From the NCBI GenBank assembly GCA_002389675.1, contig DGQF01000037.1, positions 38,545 to 102,544 on the forward strand: a DNA stretch of 64,000 nucleotides, in the 5' to 3' direction. Shown here one piece after another: positions 1-9,640 of this stretch. This stretch comes from Gammaproteobacteria bacterium UBA4421. GTDB lineage: Bacteria > Pseudomonadota > Gammaproteobacteria > Pseudomonadales > Azotimanducaceae. Positions within the stretch are counted from its first letter, which is position 1, and each line of letters opens with the position of its first letter. The notes under the pieces were generated by a model. The model had not been told where the DNA came from. It made no database searches and worked only from the letters and a program-made list of their open reading frames with translations. The position numbers and the translations under genes are program-made.

Positions 1-20
1 AGGTTTCACTGCATTTTTCA

Positions 21-3000
21 GTGCCCACTGCCAACAATCTGCAGAGTTACCGGTTACCAGCCAGGGTGGTTCGGGTGCTGGGCGCAGGTGACGGACTGGG
101 CGTCTTTTTTGCAAAGGCGCTGCAGCGGGAGGTTTTTTCCGCGCTGGCGGCGTCGGCCGCTGAACAAGCAGCTCAAGCACCTGTCTTTAGTGAGCCAAGT
201 GTCGCGGAATTGCCTGATGTTCATCTCAACAAGCCAATGCGAGCCTCGCGACCCGATTCCGGGTTGTCACCAGATCAGGCGAAAGAACTGACCCAGAGTA
301 TACAAGCGCTCATCACACGCGCGCTGGCGCCTCTGAGCCAACGGTTTTGCGAAGTGGCCGCGCAGGAGATGTTGATCAGTGCTCGTGATGCGTCGTCTAA
401 TGATATGCAGACATGCTATTTCGGTGGTTTAAGCGCGTTGGAAACCCGTGCGGCCAGTTTTAGCGAAAAATTTGCAGCTGGCATTGCCCTCCAACTTCAA
501 GAAGTGTCGGATGTCGAGGCGGTTTTAGAGCGCAGGCGTAAGCGGGACGCAAGTCAGGTAAAAAGTAAAACGCTACAACTGGTCGATACAGCTGAATTCG
601 AACAGTGGTTGGTAGTTGCGGAAAAAATTTCGAAGACTGAAACCCGTTTTAAAGAGGCTGTTTTGGACATGCGCGCTCAATTTGGTCTGATTGCCAAGCC
701 TTGGACTCACAAAGATGTGATACCGGTCGGTCCAGCGGCATTTTGGTGGGCATTTGATGATGCCCAGCAGGTTTTCGATTTTGACGATAGGTTGCGCAAA
801 CCGATTTTCACTCTATTTGAGGATCAGCTACATCAAACGCTGGGGGTGCTGTATCAGGAGTTGAATCAATTATTTGAAGCTCATCAAGCAATGCCCGCAC
901 TCGAAGGGTTACGTGACGAGCTGCAGCCCAGAGTTGTTCGCCCCGATCCGGCAGATGATGGCGTGGCACTTGGATACGATCAGCAAGTGGACCCACCCGT
1001 CCAGAAAACGCCGGCGAGCGTCGATGTGACAAGTGTCGGCACATCATCACAGCTGTACACGCGGAGCTCCGCATCCGGCGGTGTGTCTGCCTATGAACGT
1101 GTGCGAGGTATTTTGGCGGGTCGCGCAATGGCCGGCGAGAGCGGATTGACGCAATCTGTTTTTGGTGCCGCTGCGCCTGCGACAGAGGTCTATGGGGCAG
1201 AAGATATTGTCAACGCGTTGACTGCGCTGGAGCAAGAGCCCGTGGTTCAGGGTGCTGCGAGGGGTTCGTTGGGGCCGCGGTTAATAAACACACTAAAAGC
1301 GCAATTTGGCGAGAATAAAGGCTTGAGCAGTGACGATCTTGAAACGCTGCAGGTCATGCAAGGGTTGATGGACTCTCTTGTTGAGGATCCGTTGATCACG
1401 GAGGGCGTTCGCCAATGGGTCCAACGTCTGGAAATCACCCTCAACAAACTGGCGGCCAGAGAACCGGAATTTCTTGCAAGTGATTCGAGCTCGCCGCACA
1501 GCGCGATGCAAATGTTGAATCAGCTGGCCCGGTTGGGCGGCAGTCAAGACGTGATAGCGGGTATCGACCGGAATGTTGGGCGTCGGGTTGATGAGTTATT
1601 ACAGCGAGTAGTGCAGGAGTATGACGACAACCCGGACGTCTTTGCCGAGACCGTTAAGGCGCTGTACCCGTTAATTGACCTTCAGGCAAAGGGTTATCGT
1701 AGCAATCTCGAACGTACTGTTCGGGCAAGTGAAGGCCAACAAAAGCTGCAGCGTGCTCGTGGGGCAGTAGTGCAGGCCGTCGGGGAAATTATTGCTGATC
1801 ATGACGTGCCCCAGGTGGTGTTGAACTTACTCAACCCAGGATGGCGTAACCTGCTCGTAAATACGCATTTAAGACAAGGGGGCGAAGGCGCTGAGTGGTT
1901 GGATCGACTGGCGGTAATTAGTCAACTAAATAGGCAGATGACGGGCGCGCTTGGGGAAGGTGGACAGGACTATGTTGAGCCTGAAGTGTTGCTCAGGGTT
2001 GTCTTGGAAGGTCTCGATAGCATTAGTTTTGACCCGAGTAAGCGGGAGCCTTTGATTGCACAAATGTCGAACGTACTCGTTGGCGATCCGACAGGCCAAA
2101 AAATTCCTCCTGAGCTGGTCCGAGTCTCTCCTGATATGGTTGGTGCGGTGTTGGGTTTGAGTGAATCGGAAAATTTTTCCTCGGAATCTAAGCACGAAGA
2201 GGATCCGCCGGAGGTTGACTGGACTCGCTGGCTAGAGAGGGTTCGCCAACTGCAGGTTGGCGATTGGCTGGCTACCTCTGATCGTTCCGGCCGCCCGCAG
2301 CTTTTGTCGCTCGGTTTTGTGGCGGATGACGCGTCTTTTTTTGTTTGGGTTAATCGCAAAGGCGTCAAGACACTAGAGTATACATCCAAATCGTTAGCGC
2401 TGGATCTGAGTACGCAGCGCGTTAAATTGCTCGACGATTATGAATTGCCCCTGCTCGAACGCGCCTCCCAACGTATGTTGGATAACTTGCATCAGCAGCT
2501 GGCTTTTCAGGCAACACATGATGATTTAACTCAGCTGATCAACCGTAAAGAGTTTGAACGGCGTATTGTCCGGGCCGTGGCGCGTTCGAAGGTGCAAGGT
2601 ATAACTTACGCGCTGTTTCACTTAGACCTTGACCAGTTCAACCTGATCAACAATATCAGCGGTCAGGATGCAGGCGATGCGTTGCTGCGCGCCGTAAGTG
2701 CTGCGCTGGTAGCCACGTTTAAGGGCGCCGCCTACACAATCGCGCGCCTTGGTGGCGACGAGTTTGGTCTTTTGACCGAAGGGGTGGAAACGGCAAATGT
2801 TGGCACCTTAGTGGAGAAGGTTAGGTCGACCGTCAGCGATACCGAGTTTGTTTGGCAGGGGCGGCCACATAGCGTTGCGGTCAGTGGCGGGATGGTATTG
2901 ATTGATCAGCGGTCGAAAGATGTTAACAGCGTTATGCAATATGTGGATGAGGCTCGCCATTTTGCCAAAGATGCTGGTCGTAATCGAATCAAAGAATATG

Positions 3001-3806
3001 AGTTTGACGATGAATCGCTGATAGAGCGGCACAACGCCATGCAGTGGGTTGCGCAATTAGATTCCGCGTTGCGGGAAAACCGTCTGGTGCTCAATGGTCA
3101 GAAAATTCAGCCGGTGGTTGATGGTAGCGACGGTGATAGGTCCCAAACGCATTATGAAATATTGCTCACTCTTGTAGACGAGTCTGGCGCTTTGGTGCCG
3201 CCCGATGAGTTCATAGCGGCAGCAGAAACCTTTAATCGAATGACTATGATAGATCGCTGGGTGATTGAAAATTTATTTCAATGGATGGCAGAAAACCGAG
3301 CTTGCCTCGATGATTTTGGTGGTTTTTCGGTAAATGTCTCGGGTGCTTCGGTCAACGACGCGTCGTTTCCTGATTTCATTTTGGAGCAAATGGCACGGAC
3401 GGAAGTGCCGACATCTAAAATATGTTTTGAAATTACAGAAACGGTGGCCATTGGGAATCTAGATAATGCGGTCGACTTCATGAACCGTTTGCGAATTGTA
3501 GGGTGCAGTTTTGCGCTGGATGATTTTGGTACCGGTCTTTCCTCTTATTCGTACTTGCGAAATTTGCCGGTCGACTATGTGAAAATTGACGGCGTTTTCG
3601 TGAAGGATATGGTTGATAACGCAGCCGACCACGCGGTGGTGAGATCGATCAATGAATTGAGCCATCATATGGGCAAACTTACGATTGCTGAGTATGTTGA
3701 AAGTCCTGCGTGCTTGGAGGCGCTGCGAGCACTAGGTGTTGATTATGTGCAGGGTTTTCAGATCAGTCGGCCAACACCTCTGAAGGATCTTGTGATAGGC
3801 GACTGA
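21..3806 (+). CDS. DUF1631 protein with GGDEF and EAL domains (c-di-GMP signalling)
   Basis: The 1261-residue protein has a long DUF1631-like region (about 30-800). It ends in a small module with the LQVGDW and NRKGVK motifs typical of DUF1631 proteins. A GGDEF diguanylate cyclase domain follows (intact GGDEF at 911-915), then an EAL phosphodiesterase domain (about 1015-1255). The EAL signature reads EIL (1046-1048), keeping the metal-binding Glu. DDFGTG (1167-1172), the KID lysine and the AEYVE glutamate are present, so phosphodiesterase activity is plausible. The protein probably makes or degrades cyclic di-GMP in the cytoplasm. The GTG start at 21 is uncertain, because the frame stays open to the window edge and the gene may begin upstream. 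It converges on argF, with 17 bases between the stops. Confidence 0.85.
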   Translation: MPTANNLQSYRLPARVVRVLGAGDGLGVFFAKALQREVFSALAASAAEQAAQAPVFSEPSVAELPDVHLNKPMRASRPDSGLSPDQAKELTQSIQALITRALAPLSQRFCEVAAQEMLISARDASSNDMQTCYFGGLSALETRAASFSEKFAAGIALQLQEVSDVEAVLERRRKRDASQVKSKTLQLVDTAEFEQWLVVAEKISKTETRFKEAVLDMRAQFGLIAKPWTHKDVIPVGPAAFWWAFDDAQQVFDFDDRLRKPIFTLFEDQLHQTLGVLYQELNQLFEAHQAMPALEGLRDELQPRVVRPDPADDGVALGYDQQVDPPVQKTPASVDVTSVGTSSQLYTRSSASGGVSAYERVRGILAGRAMAGESGLTQSVFGAAAPATEVYGAEDIVNALTALEQEPVVQGAARGSLGPRLINTLKAQFGENKGLSSDDLETLQVMQGLMDSLVEDPLITEGVRQWVQRLEITLNKLAAREPEFLASDSSSPHSAMQMLNQLARLGGSQDVIAGIDRNVGRRVDELLQRVVQEYDDNPDVFAETVKALYPLIDLQAKGYRSNLERTVRASEGQQKLQRARGAVVQAVGEIIADHDVPQVVLNLLNPGWRNLLVNTHLRQGGEGAEWLDRLAVISQLNRQMTGALGEGGQDYVEPEVLLRVVLEGLDSISFDPSKREPLIAQMSNVLVGDPTGQKIPPELVRVSPDMVGAVLGLSESENFSSESKHEEDPPEVDWTRWLERVRQLQVGDWLATSDRSGRPQLLSLGFVADDASFFVWVNRKGVKTLEYTSKSLALDLSTQRVKLLDDYELPLLERASQRMLDNLHQQLAFQATHDDLTQLINRKEFERRIVRAVARSKVQGITYALFHLDLDQFNLINNISGQDAGDALLRAVSAALVATFKGAAYTIARLGGDEFGLLTEGVETANVGTLVEKVRSTVSDTEFVWQGRPHSVAVSGGMVLIDQRSKDVNSVMQYVDEARHFAKDAGRNRIKEYEFDDESLIERHNAMQWVAQLDSALRENRLVLNGQKIQPVVDGSDGDRSQTHYEILLTLVDESGALVPPDEFIAAAETFNRMTMIDRWVIENLFQWMAENRACLDDFGGFSVNVSGASVNDASFPDFILEQMARTEVPTSKICFEITETVAIGNLDNAVDFMNRLRIVGCSFALDDFGTGLSSYSYLRNLPVDYVKIDGVFVKDMVDNAADHAVVRSINELSHHMGKLTIAEYVESPACLEALRALGVDYVQGFQISRPTPLKDLVIGD

Positions 3807-3823
3807 ATTAACGCTTTCTATTA

Positions 3824-4738
3824 TCAGTATCCAACCGGGCCTAGCAGCAGAAACTCCAATAGCGCTTTCTGGCTATGCAGTCGATTGCCCGCTTCATGGT
3901 AGACCACTGCGCGCGGATCATTTAACAACGTTGCGGTAATTTCTTCGCCGCGATGGGCAGGCAGGCAATGCATAAACAGAACATCTTTATTGGCGGCATC
4001 CAAGAGTTGCTCCGACACCTGATAATTGGCAAAGACTGCGCGGCGATTGTCAGTTTCCACCTCATGCCCCATGGATGACCAGACGTCGGTGACGACTAAA
4101 TCGGCATTTTGCACCGCCTCATAAGGATCCTCCAAGAGACGCGCGTTGGCTGTGCTTGTGAGTATGTTTTGATGCGGGTGGAAGCCCTGAGGGGCAGCGA
4201 TATTAAGCTTGAAATCCCAACGATTGGCCGCGTTGATGTAGGAATGGCACATGTTATAGCCGTCGCCGATGAAGGCAACGGTTGCGCCGCGGATGGAGCC
4301 GCGCAGCTCCTCGAAGGTCTGGATGTCCGCCAGAAGCTGACACGGGTGGAGCAGGCTGCTCATAGCATTAACCACAGGCACCGTTGCATGAGCTGCCAAC
4401 TGTTCAATGTCGCCATGGTTTGCGGTTCTGATCATTACAATATTGACCATTTCCGAAAGGACACGGGCGAGATCTTCAATAGGTTCACCGCGGTCTATCT
4501 GGGTGTCTTTGGTGGAGAGAAATAGTGCGTGCCCGCCCAGCTGCGCAAACCCGGCCTCAAATGCGATGCGGGTTCGGGTGCTGCTCATTTGTAATATCAG
4601 CGCACCTGTCTTGCCGCGCAGGGGCTGATAAGTGGTGCCAGCCGTATGCATTTGACGCATCGTCTTGCCGCGTGCGATGAGATAGTTTAGATCTTCAAAA
4701 GAGAAATCCAGCAGCGACAGGAAATCCTGTTTAGCCAT
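3824..4738 (-). CDS. argF: Ornithine carbamoyltransferase
   Basis: Transfers the carbamoyl group of carbamoyl phosphate to ornithine to give citrulline, the sixth step of arginine synthesis, in the cytoplasm. The carbamoyl-phosphate loop SSTRTR lies at residues 52-57, HPCQ at about 130 and the ornithine-binding HCLP at 257-260. The 304-residue length is normal for the anabolic enzyme. It lies 23 bases downstream of argD on the same strand, so the two are probably cotranscribed, the usual Pseudomonas arrangement. No truncation is seen. Confidence 0.96.
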   Translation of the reverse strand: MAKQDFLSLLDFSFEDLNYLIARGKTMRQMHTAGTTYQPLRGKTGALILQMSSTRTRIAFEAGFAQLGGHALFLSTKDTQIDRGEPIEDLARVLSEMVNIVMIRTANHGDIEQLAAHATVPVVNAMSSLLHPCQLLADIQTFEELRGSIRGATVAFIGDGYNMCHSYINAANRWDFKLNIAAPQGFHPHQNILTSTANARLLEDPYEAVQNADLVVTDVWSSMGHEVETDNRRAVFANYQVSEQLLDAANKDVLFMHCLPAHRGEEITATLLNDPRAVVYHEAGNRLHSQKALLEFLLLGPVGY

Positions 4739-4761
4739 ATCAATAGACCTCGGCGTGTTTT

Positions 4762-5910
4762 TTATCGGTGTAAGAGGGTGGTAACCCGAGTGATTAAATC
4801 TTCGGCTTCTGAGTCGGTCATCGTCAGCGGGGGTAAAAGACGAATTGTATTACCTTGTGTGACGTTGATCAGCAAGCCTTGGTCCAGGGCTTTCTTGACC
4901 AAATCAGGTGCATCATTGTTGAGCTCAACAGCAATCATGAGACCGTGACCGCGTATATCTTTGACCTCATTATGGCCAGCAAGACTGTCGTGTAGTTGGC
5001 TGACAATGCGTTGGCCTAGGATGCCTGCTCGCTGGCATAGATTTAGATGCTCAATTTCATCCAGTACGGCATTGGCGGCGGCACAAGCCAATGGATTGCC
5101 ACCGAAAGTAGAGCCGTGGTTGCCAGGTGCAAACAGCTGGGCGGCTTCCCCTCGTGCAAGACAGACCCCAATTGGCATCCCATTTCCTAAACCTTTTGCC
5201 GTGGTGACGACATCCGGAATGCAGTTGCTATGTTGATAAGCAAAGTACTGCCCGGTTCTGGCATTCCCACTTTGCACCTCATCGAGCATCAACAGCCAAT
5301 TGTGTTGGTCACAAATTGTGCGCAGCGAAGTGAGGTAGTTGTTGTCGGGAATCTGAATGCCGCCCTCGCCGAGAACGGGTTCAACCAGAATGGCAACTAC
5401 ATCAGAATTATTCTTAGCGATCACTTCAATGGCGGCGATGTCATTGTAAGGGGCGCGCACAAAACCAGAGAGCAGGGGCTCGAAACCGGCATGCACTTTG
5501 CGGTTGCCCGTGGCTGTGAGCGTGGCCATGGTGCGGCCGTGAAAGCTGCCGTCCATGACGACTGTGGTCGGTTTTTTGATGCCCTCTTTGTGCCCCTTCA
5601 AACGTGCGAGTTTGAGGGCCGCCTCATTGGCCTCGGCACCTGAATTGGCGAAGAACGCACGTTCCATGCCAGATAGTGTGCACAGTCTGTCTGCTAACTG
5701 GGTCTGCAGCGGAATTTCATACAAGTTGGAGGTATGGGTCAGCGCGCTGGCTTGTTGTCCGATGGCTTGGGCGACTCGGGGGTTTGCATGGCCGACACCG
5801 ACAACAGCGATACCGGTGAGCGCATCAAAGTATTGCTGGCCCTGTGTGTCGTGCAAATAAACGCCGGCGCCGCTTGTGAAAGCGACGGGTAGCCTAGCAT
5901 AGGTGTTCAT
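4762..5910 (-). CDS. argD: Acetylornithine aminotransferase
   Basis: PLP enzyme of fold type I that converts N-acetylglutamate semialdehyde to N-acetylornithine and may also serve in lysine synthesis. The cofactor lysine lies in TTAKGLGNG and the cofactor aspartate in LDEVQSGNARTG. The frame is open upstream to a TTG at 6021 that overlaps the stop of the next gene, but homology begins at MNTYARLP, so ATG 5910 (382 residues) is chosen. A GTG four codons earlier, preceded by GGA, is an alternative. It is followed by argF, and the upstream PatB-like gene ends at 6018, so the three genes may share a transcript. Confidence 0.93.
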   Translation of the reverse strand: MNTYARLPVAFTSGAGVYLHDTQGQQYFDALTGIAVVGVGHANPRVAQAIGQQASALTHTSNLYEIPLQTQLADRLCTLSGMERAFFANSGAEANEAALKLARLKGHKEGIKKPTTVVMDGSFHGRTMATLTATGNRKVHAGFEPLLSGFVRAPYNDIAAIEVIAKNNSDVVAILVEPVLGEGGIQIPDNNYLTSLRTICDQHNWLLMLDEVQSGNARTGQYFAYQHSNCIPDVVTTAKGLGNGMPIGVCLARGEAAQLFAPGNHGSTFGGNPLACAAANAVLDEIEHLNLCQRAGILGQRIVSQLHDSLAGHNEVKDIRGHGLMIAVELNNDAPDLVKKALDQGLLINVTQGNTIRLLPPLTMTDSEAEDLITRVTTLLHR

Positions 5911-6017
5911 CAAGTGGTTCACGTTACCATCCGCGTTTAACTGGCTGGAGAAAGCAAAATTCGCGCACTCCAGCGTCCGACAAAGACCGGCCACGATACG
6001 CGAGCGATGGGTTTGGT

Positions 6018-7163
6018 TCAATAGGCGCGTGGAGCGTCGTTGAGGGCTTTTTTCAGGCGATCGAGGCCTTCATGTAGGGTTGATTGTGGGCACCCGAAGT
6101 TGAATCGAATAAAGTCCGGGTCGCCAAATTGTGCACCAGGCGAGATCCCTAGACCGGCTCTGGCGAAATAAGACTCGGGATCTTCAAGGGCTAAATCTTT
6201 AATACTGATCCAAGCAAGATAGGTGGCTTGAATCGGGCTCAAGCGGTCGCCAACAGCGCTGCTCAAATCGGCTAAATTTTGACGCAAGTGCTGCATTAAT
6301 TGTGCAACCCAGTCGGTACGATCTCGAAAAGCGGCTTCAGATGCAACATAGCTCAGGGGACTGATGCCTGGCAGTAGCCCAGCTTTTGCTTGAGTAAATT
6401 TTTTGCGTATCTGTGCATTTGGGATGATTGCGGCAGCGCAGGTAAGGCCAGGTATATTGTAGACTTTGGTTGCGGCGTAGAGGCTGATGGTCCGGTCTGC
6501 AATTTCAGGAAATAACCCGGCTATCGGGTAGTGCCGAGCGTCGGGTGACAGCAGGATGTTGCAGTGAATCTCATCCGTCACCAGCAGCAAATTGTGCTTT
6601 TCGATAAATCTCGCAAGCGCGCTCAGTTCGGCGCGTGAATAACATCGCCCGGTTGGATTTTGAGGATTACATATCACCATCATTTGGGTCGCAGGTGTCA
6701 GTGCGGCTTCCATGGCGTCAAAGTCCATTTGCCATAATCCCCGAGCGTTTTTTGTTGCTGTTAGGGGGATTTGTAGGTCGGTGATACCAGCATTTTCAGC
6801 CAGGCGCAGAAATGGGTAGTACACCGGGGTGGGAACCAGTAATTGTCCATCTGGCGCTATGGTGCGGGCAGCTAGATTTAGCATCGGAACCACGCCGGGT
6901 ACCCAGACGATCCAATGCGCAGGAACTTGCCACTGGTAATGGTGTTCAAGCCAGTCTGAGAAAGCCTCCGTCAAACTCTCTGGTTCGTCGGTATAGCCGA
7001 TGATCGGATGCTCCAAGCGTTCCCGGATTGGATCCATGACAAAATCGGGTGCGGCAATGTCCATATCAGCGACCCAAAAAGGCAGAGTCTGTGGGTTAAA
7101 CTTTGACCATTTGGTGCTGTGAGTATTCTGCCGGTTGATAATCTGATTAAACTGATATGACAT
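6018..7163 (-). CDS. PatB/MalY-type PLP-dependent C-S lyase (aminotransferase class I/II fold)
   Basis: The 381-residue protein has the hallmarks of the PatB/MalY branch of class I/II aminotransferases: the N-terminal PFWVADMD motif, NPQNPTGR, the DEIHCN aspartate and the PLP lysine in AATKVYNIPG. Members cleave cystathionine or cysteine conjugates to pyruvate, ammonia and a thiol; a few act as aminotransferases. The substrate cannot be read from sequence. It lies upstream of argD on the same strand and diverges from grxD, with 101 bases between them. Confidence 0.85.
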   Translation of the reverse strand: MSYQFNQIINRQNTHSTKWSKFNPQTLPFWVADMDIAAPDFVMDPIRERLEHPIIGYTDEPESLTEAFSDWLEHHYQWQVPAHWIVWVPGVVPMLNLAARTIAPDGQLLVPTPVYYPFLRLAENAGITDLQIPLTATKNARGLWQMDFDAMEAALTPATQMMVICNPQNPTGRCYSRAELSALARFIEKHNLLLVTDEIHCNILLSPDARHYPIAGLFPEIADRTISLYAATKVYNIPGLTCAAAIIPNAQIRKKFTQAKAGLLPGISPLSYVASEAAFRDRTDWVAQLMQHLRQNLADLSSAVGDRLSPIQATYLAWISIKDLALEDPESYFARAGLGISPGAQFGDPDFIRFNFGCPQSTLHEGLDRLKKALNDAPRAY

Positions 7164-7225
7164 AAGACTGGTTCGGTGGCGCGTTACGGGAGTCTACGAT
7201 AAAGGGATAAACAAATAAGGATCAA

Positions 7226-7241
7226 GTCGTTACACTACGAC
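7226..7241. promoter_or_regulatory. Short palindrome in the PatB-like/grxD divergent promoter region
   Basis: GTCGT and ACGAC flank TACACT, giving a perfect 5-bp dyad between two divergent genes and about 24 bases before the grxD start. It could be an operator half-site pair, but 5-bp arms occur by chance and no regulator is encoded nearby. Confidence 0.2.
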
Positions 7242-7264
7242 GCAGATATTAACGAGAAAAGAAT

Positions 7265-7603
7265 ATGTCCGAAGAAGTATTAGGCGTAATTAAAGAACAG
7301 ATCCAGGAAAATCCAATTCTTCTGTATATGAAAGGATCGCCGCAGGCACCACAATGTGGATTCTCGGCGCAAACGATCCAGTGTATGGTGGCTTGTGGTC
7401 AACGTTTTGCCTACGTCGATATTCTCTCGAATCCTGAAATACGTGCGACCTTGCCGAGCTATGCAGATTGGCCGACTTTTCCGCAGCTTTGGGTTGACGG
7501 TGAGTTAGTGGGAGGCTGCGATATTATCAGTGAGATGTTCGAAGCGGGTGAACTGCAAACATTGTTGGAACAGACCTCAGCTAAATTTGCTCAGGAGGAA
7601 TAA
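7265..7603 (+). CDS. grxD: Monothiol glutaredoxin (Grx4 type)
   Basis: The 112-residue protein has the CGFS active site at 31-34, the TFPQLWVDGELVGG glutathione-binding strand and a C-terminal helix, all typical of Grx4. These proteins carry or transfer [2Fe-2S] clusters with glutathione and BolA partners, rather than reducing disulfides. The ATG at 7265 follows an A/G-rich GAGAAAAGA stretch serving as a weak ribosome site. The last 23 bases overlap the 3' end of rnt on the other strand. Confidence 0.95.
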   Translation: MSEEVLGVIKEQIQENPILLYMKGSPQAPQCGFSAQTIQCMVACGQRFAYVDILSNPEIRATLPSYADWPTFPQLWVDGELVGGCDIISEMFEAGELQTLLEQTSAKFAQEE

Positions 7604-8207
7604 TCTCTGTTTGGTGCGACGTAAAGTTCGATCGATTGACGATGTAGCAGAATAGGTGAGCGGTGCGCTCAACGTCGTATGCGGCGCTATGAGCTTGTGT
7701 AGGGTCAAAGTTCAACCCGGCGCGGCGGCAGGACTCTTGAAGAACAGTGTGGCCGACAGCCACTGCTGCAAGGGACGCGGTATCCAAGCTGGAAAAGGGA
7801 TGGAATGGGTTGCGCTTGATGCCCGTTCTAACGCAGGCGGCGTTCAGAAAGCCCAAGTCGAAAGAGGCATTGTGGGCAACCATTATGGCGCGATGACAGT
7901 CGGCCTCCTTCATGGCTTGGCGCACGCGCTTAAAAAACTGTTCCAGTACGGTGCGCTCATCTTGTGCCGAACGTAGCGGATCGTCGAGGTTGATGCCAGT
8001 CACCTGTAAACTGGCGGGGTTGATGACCGAGCCCGGATGCGGATCAATCGCCCACGCGGTCACGTGGTCTAATGTGATGATGTCGTTTTGCCAAGACAGA
8101 AAGCCACAGGCTAACTCCAGCAGCGGATTGACGCTGGCATCAAAGCCACCTGTCTCGAGGTCCACCACAACCGGCAGATAGCCGCGAAATCTCTCGTTTA
8201 ATTTCAT
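7581..8207 (-). CDS. rnt: Ribonuclease T
   Basis: A DEDD-family 3'-5' exoribonuclease that trims the 3' CCA end of tRNA and matures 5S and 23S rRNA. The 208-residue protein shows the VVDLETGGF metal site, the conserved MVAHNASFD, RNPFHPFSSLDTA, and the C-terminal AHSAAYDVERT with catalytic His and Asp, all closely matching E. coli RNase T. Its 3' end overlaps grxD by 23 bases, and its start is about 120 bases from the divergent argG. Confidence 0.95.
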   Translation of the reverse strand: MKLNERFRGYLPVVVDLETGGFDASVNPLLELACGFLSWQNDIITLDHVTAWAIDPHPGSVINPASLQVTGINLDDPLRSAQDERTVLEQFFKRVRQAMKEADCHRAIMVAHNASFDLGFLNAACVRTGIKRNPFHPFSSLDTASLAAVAVGHTVLQESCRRAGLNFDPTQAHSAAYDVERTAHLFCYIVNRSNFTSHQTEIIPPEQI

Positions 8208-8327
8208 CCTGATACCTTAACAACATCATGGACTAATTTCCGGTTTTTGCGGTGAGCAGACCGCCTAAACTTGCATAACCCGTCTGCTCGCATAATATGT
8301 GCGCCCCGAAGACAATGGACGCATGCA

Positions 8328-9548
8328 GTGTCTGAAAAAATGAAAATTGTTTTGGCTTATTCCGGTGGCTTAGATACGTCGGTGATTTGTCGTTGGTTGC
8401 AAGAGACCTATGACGCGGAAGTGGTCACGTTTACTGCGGATATCGGTCAGGGTGAAGAGGTGGAACCGGCCCGTGCGAAGGCTCAGGCAATGGGTGTCAA
8501 AGAAATATATATTGAAGACCTGACAGAAGACTTTGTGGCTAATTATGTCTTCCCAATGTTTCGGGCCAATACAGTTTACGAAGGCGAATATCTGCTCGGC
8601 ACCAGTATCGCACGGCCGTTGATCACGCGCCGTCTTGTCGAAATTGCGCAAGAAACAGGCGCGCAAGCTGTTGCGCATGGAGCAACCGGTAAAGGTAATG
8701 ACCAAGTTCGTTTTGAGCTTGGTGCGTATGCATTAGATCCCGACATAAAGGTCATTGCACCTTGGCGAGACTGGGATCTCACCTCCCGAGAGGCGCTTAT
8801 GGCGTTTTGTGAGCAGCACCAGATTCCTGTGGATTATCAGCGAGGACAGAAATCGCCTTATTCGATGGATGCAAATTTGCTGCACATCTCATACGAAGGT
8901 GGTGGTTTGGAGGATCCGGCTCAACCTGCTGACGAGGCAATGTGGAGATGGACGGTGGCGCCCGAGCATGCTCCGGACGAAGCGGCGACCATTGAACTGG
9001 GTTTCGTAGCCGGAGACCCGGTTTCGCTTAATGGCGTGCCCATGTCGCCGGGTGCCTTGTTGTTAGCGCTGAACCAAGTAGGAGGGGCACACGGGATTGG
9101 TCGAAGCGATATCGTTGAAAATCGCTTTGTTGGTATGAAATCCAGAGGGTGCTATGAGACGCCTGGGGGTACGATTCTGTTAAAGGCACACCGTGCGATG
9201 GAGTCGGTAACCCTCGATCGCGAAGTGGGGCATTTGAAAGATGAGTTGATGCCCCGTTATGCAAAGATTATATACAACGGCTACTGGTGGTCGCCAGAGC
9301 GAGCGGTCTTGCAGGCCCTGATTGATGAATCACAGAAAGTGGTGAACGGCACGGTGACGCTGCGACTGTTTAAAGGTGCGGTTTCTGTAGTGGGTCGTGA
9401 CTCATCGACAGACAGCCTTTACGATGCAGATGTAGTGACCTTTGAGGACGATCAAGGTGCTTATAACCAAGAAGACGCCGGTGGTTTTATCAAGCTCAAT
9501 GCCCTGCGTCTGCGGCTTGGGGCGAAGCGCGGCCGAAAGTATCTTTAG
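8328..9548 (+). CDS. argG: Argininosuccinate synthase
   Basis: Joins citrulline and aspartate with ATP to form argininosuccinate. The N-terminal AYSGGLDTS is the PP-loop ATP site. [19 protein letters not shown] residues and the SPYSMD motif confirm the family. Two close starts exist: GTG 8328 (406 residues), with GGA 8 bases upstream, and ATG 8340, which has no ribosome site. The GTG also gives the MSEKMK N-terminus usual in the family, so it is preferred. The frame is open back to 8271, but that extension has no homology. It follows argF/argD functionally but not in the same operon. Confidence 0.95.
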   Translation: MSEKMKIVLAYSGGLDTSVICRWLQETYDAEVVTFTADIGQGEEVEPARAKAQAMGVKEIYIEDLTEDFVANYVFPMFRANTVYEGEYLLGTSIARPLITRRLVEIAQETGAQAVAHGATGKGNDQVRFELGAYALDPDIKVIAPWRDWDLTSREALMAFCEQHQIPVDYQRGQKSPYSMDANLLHISYEGGGLEDPAQPADEAMWRWTVAPEHAPDEAATIELGFVAGDPVSLNGVPMSPGALLLALNQVGGAHGIGRSDIVENRFVGMKSRGCYETPGGTILLKAHRAMESVTLDREVGHLKDELMPRYAKIIYNGYWWSPERAVLQALIDESQKVVNGTVTLRLFKGAVSVVGRDSSTDSLYDADVVTFEDDQGAYNQEDAGGFIKLNALRLRLGAKRGRKYL

Positions 9549-9640
9549 TTAAGCGCCTAGCTGGGCGTTGTAGCAAATACTTGGCCAGGTGCGGGCGCGG
9601 CTACCAGCGAGAAGAGGCGATCTGAGCACAGGGTATCTAA

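Noticed and set aside
4109..4525. Long open frame on the strand opposite argF (138 codons)
   Set aside because: It lies wholly within argF, whose active-site motifs are intact, and has no recognisable domain.
5230..5643. 137-codon plus-strand frame inside argD
   Set aside because: Shadow of argD, whose PLP motifs are conserved.
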